Assembly: GCA_022844405.1 (NCBI GenBank)
Contig: JALHLV010000012.1
Span: forward strand, 1 to 64,000
Reading direction: 5' to 3'
Origin: Sphingomonadales bacterium
Lineage (GTDB): Bacteria > Pseudomonadota > Alphaproteobacteria > SMXS01
DNA: 64,000 bases
The notes beneath the pieces are model-generated. The model had not been told where the DNA came from. It worked only from the letters and a program-made list of their open reading frames with translations, and did not search any database. The translations under genes and the position numbers were made by a program. The stretch's first letter is position 1, and every line of letters begins with the position of its first letter. Of this stretch, positions 61,579-64,000 are shown piece by piece.

Positions 61579-62688
61579 TTGCGGCTTGAGACACTGCTTC
61601 CCCTGGGCAAGGTGGACCCAGGCCTCCGCACGCCCGAAGTGCCCTTCGACATAGCGACGGTCGCGGACAACGCGCGCATGCTAGAGGAGATCGGCTATAG
61701 CGGAATCGCGACCGAGGAGACCAAGGATGATCCGTTCGTGGTTCTCGCCCTCGCTGCCCTGGCAACGACCCACCTGCAGTTGACGACGGCGGTTGCCATT
61801 GCCTTTCCAAGAAGTCCGACCATAACGGCGATGAGCGCGTGGACGCTGCAAAAGCTTTCGAAGGGACGGTTCACGCTGGGGCTCGGCTCCCAGGTCAAGG
61901 GGCACATCGAACGGCGCTACGGCATGACCTGGTCTCCACCCGGCCCCTGGATGCGCGAGTACGTGAACGCGGTCCGCGCCGTATGGGATTGCTGGCAGAA
62001 CGGGACGCGGCTCAAGGTGGAGGGCCAGCACTACAATCTCAGCCTCATGGTGCCGCTGTTCAATGCCGGTCCGATCGAGCACCCCGGCATTCCGATCCAC
62101 CTGGCGGCGGTGAACCCGGTGATGTGCTCGGTCGCCGGAGAGGTGGCCGAAGGTATCCGGCCTCATCCCGTATGCACGCCGTCCTACATCGAGAACGTCA
62201 TGCTGCCGGCCGTCCGTGCCGGCGCGGCGAAATCGAGGCGTTCCCTGGACGGGTTTCGCGTGTGCATGAAACCGCTGGTCGCGTCGGCCCGAACCGAGGA
62301 ACAGCTTGCCGCCAAGGTCCGTGATGCCCGCGCCCGGATCGCGTTCTACGCCTCGACCCCCGGCTATATCGGGGCGTTCGAGCATCTGGGACTGGGAGAC
62401 CTGGCAAAGCGCGCCAGCATCTACTCCCGCGAGCAACGCTGGGAAGAATTGCCCGGGATGATTTCCGACGACGTTCTCGATCGGTTCGCGGTGATCGGGA
62501 CCTACGACGAAATCGGCCGGAAGCTGGTCGACCGCTACGCCGGACTGGTCACCGACGTCGAGTTCTCCATTGCCGTGAGCGACGACGCCGACCGCGAGAC
62601 GCTTCGGAAACTGGCGCGCGAGATTCAGGCTGACGACACCCGCAGGGACCCGATCGGCGGACCACAACCGCCGGTTCGGCGCCCTTAA
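61579..62688 (+). CDS. LLM-class flavin-dependent oxidoreductase
   Basis: A 369-residue luciferase-like monooxygenase/dehydrogenase, F420- or FMN-dependent. It starts at TTG 61579 after GGGAGA. Family blocks: MLEEIGYSGIATEETKDDPF, TAVAIAFPRSPTITAMSAWT, LQKLSKGRFTLGLGSQVKGH (the LG.GSQ.KGH motif of the TIGR03617-like group), and PIHLAAVNPVMCSVAGEVAE. Substrate unknown. The frame after its stop codon still reads as plausible protein for 27 codons (see findings). Confidence 0.85.
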   Translation: MRLETLLPLGKVDPGLRTPEVPFDIATVADNARMLEEIGYSGIATEETKDDPFVVLALAALATTHLQLTTAVAIAFPRSPTITAMSAWTLQKLSKGRFTLGLGSQVKGHIERRYGMTWSPPGPWMREYVNAVRAVWDCWQNGTRLKVEGQHYNLSLMVPLFNAGPIEHPGIPIHLAAVNPVMCSVAGEVAEGIRPHPVCTPSYIENVMLPAVRAGAAKSRRSLDGFRVCMKPLVASARTEEQLAAKVRDARARIAFYASTPGYIGAFEHLGLGDLAKRASIYSREQRWEELPGMISDDVLDRFAVIGTYDEIGRKLVDRYAGLVTDVEFSIAVSDDADRETLRKLAREIQADDTRRDPIGGPQPPVRRP

Positions 62689-62796
62689 CTGGACTTCCTG
62701 AAGCAACGCAATTTCAAGAGCGACGACATCAGGTCCACCATCGCCGAGATTTCGAACCCCGCACCCAAATAAATCTCCAAGCCCGTCTCGCTCGGG
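62689..62796. other. Short intergenic region with possible gene remnant
   Basis: In frame with the preceding gene but past its TAA, 62689-62772 translates to a polar peptide (LDFLKQRNFKSDDIRSTIAE and on) ending at TAA. A weak hairpin AGCCCG/CGGGCT lies at 62780-62798. Confidence 0.3.
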
Positions 62797-63342
62797 CTAA
62801 AGCGCGGCCGCGGTCACACCTTCCGGGCGCGGGATACGGAAATGCGTTGCCAGTTCGTGCCACTGCGGCGGCAGGCTCGCCCCGTTCCCGGCAAGGCGGT
62901 TCGCCAGAAAGTCGCGGATGTCGCCGCCTACAAGTTTCTGGGCATCGCCCCACCATTGCTGCCCGCCGGGTGTCAGAATGATGGCCAGCACGGCATTGAT
63001 CGAGCCGACGAACGGCTTTTCGCTGATCAGGCCCTCCTCCCATTGATAGAGGGTCTGCTCGGCGATCCACAGGCTCTCGAACGCCCAGGCAAAGAAGCGG
63101 TGGCGCTTGAACTCATCCTGCCCGAGATAATCGTGCAGGCAGTCGCGCACATCCTCGAACATGTCGGCGTCACCGGCAATTGACTTCACCCAGTCCTGCC
63201 ATTGCGAGAGCACATGCCGCTGCGCATTCGCACGCTCGATGGCATGGGTCTGGCGCATCTGCATGCCAACAAAGACCAGCGAAGCCGGGATCAGCAATAC
63301 ACCAAGAATCTGCGCGATCAGGCTGAGCTGTACGAGGGTCAT
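62797..63342 (-). CDS. Membrane-anchored protein of unknown function
   Basis: A 181-residue protein from ATG 63342. N-terminal TM segment ([20 protein letters not shown]) followed by a Trp-rich helical cytoplasmic domain ([20 protein letters not shown]). The domain resembles small bacterial proteins of unknown function with one membrane helix. Its start overlaps the stop of the ThiC-like small ORF (ATGA), so they may be cotranslated. The frame continues upstream but overlaps that ORF. Confidence 0.6.
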   Translation of the reverse strand: MTLVQLSLIAQILGVLLIPASLVFVGMQMRQTHAIERANAQRHVLSQWQDWVKSIAGDADMFEDVRDCLHDYLGQDEFKRHRFFAWAFESLWIAEQTLYQWEEGLISEKPFVGSINAVLAIILTPGGQQWWGDAQKLVGGDIRDFLANRLAGNGASLPPQWHELATHFRIPRPEGVTAAAL

Positions 63343-63560
63343 TCCATAGGCAGGTAAATCTCCCTGCCCTTCTCCTTGAACAGGTCGGACATGGCTTTCA
63401 TCCCGGCTTTGGCATTCTGCTTGGCGGCGAAACCACGCACGTCCCGCGCGATCTTCATCGAGCAGAATCTGGGCCCGCACATGGAGTAGAAATGCGAGCA
63501 CGCCTCGCCGCAGGTTTCGAACTGCTTGTCCATGTTGGCCTTGATCTTGTACATCGGCAT
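63339..63560 (-). CDS. Small protein resembling the C-terminus of ThiC
   Basis: A 73-residue product. The stretch [20 protein letters not shown] followed by [16 protein letters not shown] is that of the ThiC (HMP-phosphate synthase) C-terminus. In ThiC this is the 4Fe-4S motif CSMCGPKFCSM. Here the first cysteine is tyrosine, so the radical-SAM cluster could not form normally, and the whole catalytic domain is absent. Probably a decayed thiC fragment, or a small protein derived from it. No Shine-Dalgarno is visible. ATGA overlap with the next gene argues that it may still be translated. Confidence 0.55.
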   Translation of the reverse strand: MPMYKIKANMDKQFETCGEACSHFYSMCGPRFCSMKIARDVRGFAAKQNAKAGMKAMSDLFKEKGREIYLPME

Positions 63561-63685
63561 TTAACTTTATTGCGAACGCCAGCCCCAAAGGGACAACCCT
63601 ACACTGACGTTAGTCGATCCAAGACCAGTGCGCCAACAATAGTGGAGTGCACCCCGTCGGTGAGACACGTCCAATTGAGTGGATG

Positions 63686-64000
63686 TCACCGCAACCTGAT
63701 CTTGTAGCCTTCGTGGGTCGCTCGGAAACCGAGCCGTTCGTAGAACCGGTGCGCCTCTTTCCGGGACTTATCGGTTGTCAGCTGGACGATGCTGCACCCT
63801 CTTTCCCCGCAACGAGCGATTGCCCATTCGAGCATTGTCTGACCAAGACCAGAGCCTCGATGGTCCTGATCGACGCGGACGGCCTCGATCTGGCCGCGCC
63901 AGGCGCCGGTTAGGGCGAGCCCAGGAATAAAAGATAGCTGCAACGTGCCGACGACCGTCTGGTCGAGCAGCGCGACGACGAGGAGTTGGTTCTTGTCGGC
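63686..64000 (-). CDS. GNAT family N-acetyltransferase (5' end cut by window)
   Basis: The reading frame runs off the right edge; 104 residues are visible. GNAT motif A is complete: IEAVRVDQDHRGSGLGQTML (acetyl-CoA pyrophosphate loop) followed by motif B (AHRFYERLGFRATHEGYKIR). The upstream VVALLDQTVVGTLQLSFIPG is the beta-strand pair before motif A. Substrate unknown. Confidence 0.88.
   Translation of the reverse strand, partial: ADKNQLLVVALLDQTVVGTLQLSFIPGLALTGAWRGQIEAVRVDQDHRGSGLGQTMLEWAIARCGERGCSIVQLTTDKSRKEAHRFYERLGFRATHEGYKIRLR

Overview
The window is high-GC DNA from a Gram-negative bacterium, almost certainly an alphaproteobacterium. Three intergenic regions carry a GGAAC-N16-CGTT promoter, the signature of the alphaproteobacterial general stress sigma factor EcfG. 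A full TonB/ExbB/ExbD/ExbD/TPR operon, a TonB-dependent receptor, a class I NrdAB reductase and a fused SecDF agree with this. I cannot place it below class. No rRNA, tRNA, CRISPR array, insertion sequence or prophage was recognised.

Positions 1-36 kb are mostly housekeeping and envelope genes. In order they are: MetY-type sulfhydrylase (-), an SDR, a fatty acid desaturase, nrdAB with an NrdR-box promoter, an orphan ExbD-like periplasmic protein, a thioesterase, an RND efflux pump with its lipoprotein fusion protein, an MltF-like lytic transglycosylase, a TonB-dependent receptor, rlmJ, stress-promoter-driven transglutaminase-like and PRC-barrel genes, an AI-2E family permease, the tonB-exbB-exbD-exbD-TPR operon, an OmpR-type two-component system, secDF-uppP, tatA, a VanX-like dipeptidase, and a glutathione transferase between two paralogous membrane proteins.

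Positions 35.7-47 kb form an oxidative, probably catabolic cluster: a seven-iron ferredoxin, two tandem copies of a two-gene unit, a Rieske oxygenase, a secreted cupin, a P450 with its own 3Fe-4S ferredoxin, a Tat-exported SDR and a SnoaL-like protein. Each two-gene unit is an intact cytochrome P450 followed 9-10 nt later by a P450-fold protein that has lost the heme-ligand cysteine. Both copies lost it in the same way, and both units share an upstream element. This paired P450/pseudo-P450 arrangement is the strongest candidate for an undescribed system.

Positions 50.8-61.5 kb encode a signalling system. The order MCP, CheW, CheR-TPR, CheW, CheA-REC, CheB matches the Wsp surface-sensing operon of pseudomonads. 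The terminal WspR-type receiver, however, is fused to a PP2C/SpoIIE-type phosphatase instead of a GGDEF domain. An RsbW-like kinase gene starts the operon, and a STAS antagonist plus a GPP34 protein lie divergently upstream. I infer a chemosensory array that drives a partner switch rather than c-di-GMP synthesis.

The right end (61.5-64 kb) holds an LLM-family flavin oxidoreductase, a small protein resembling the C-terminus of ThiC, an unknown membrane protein, and a GNAT acetyltransferase cut by the window edge.
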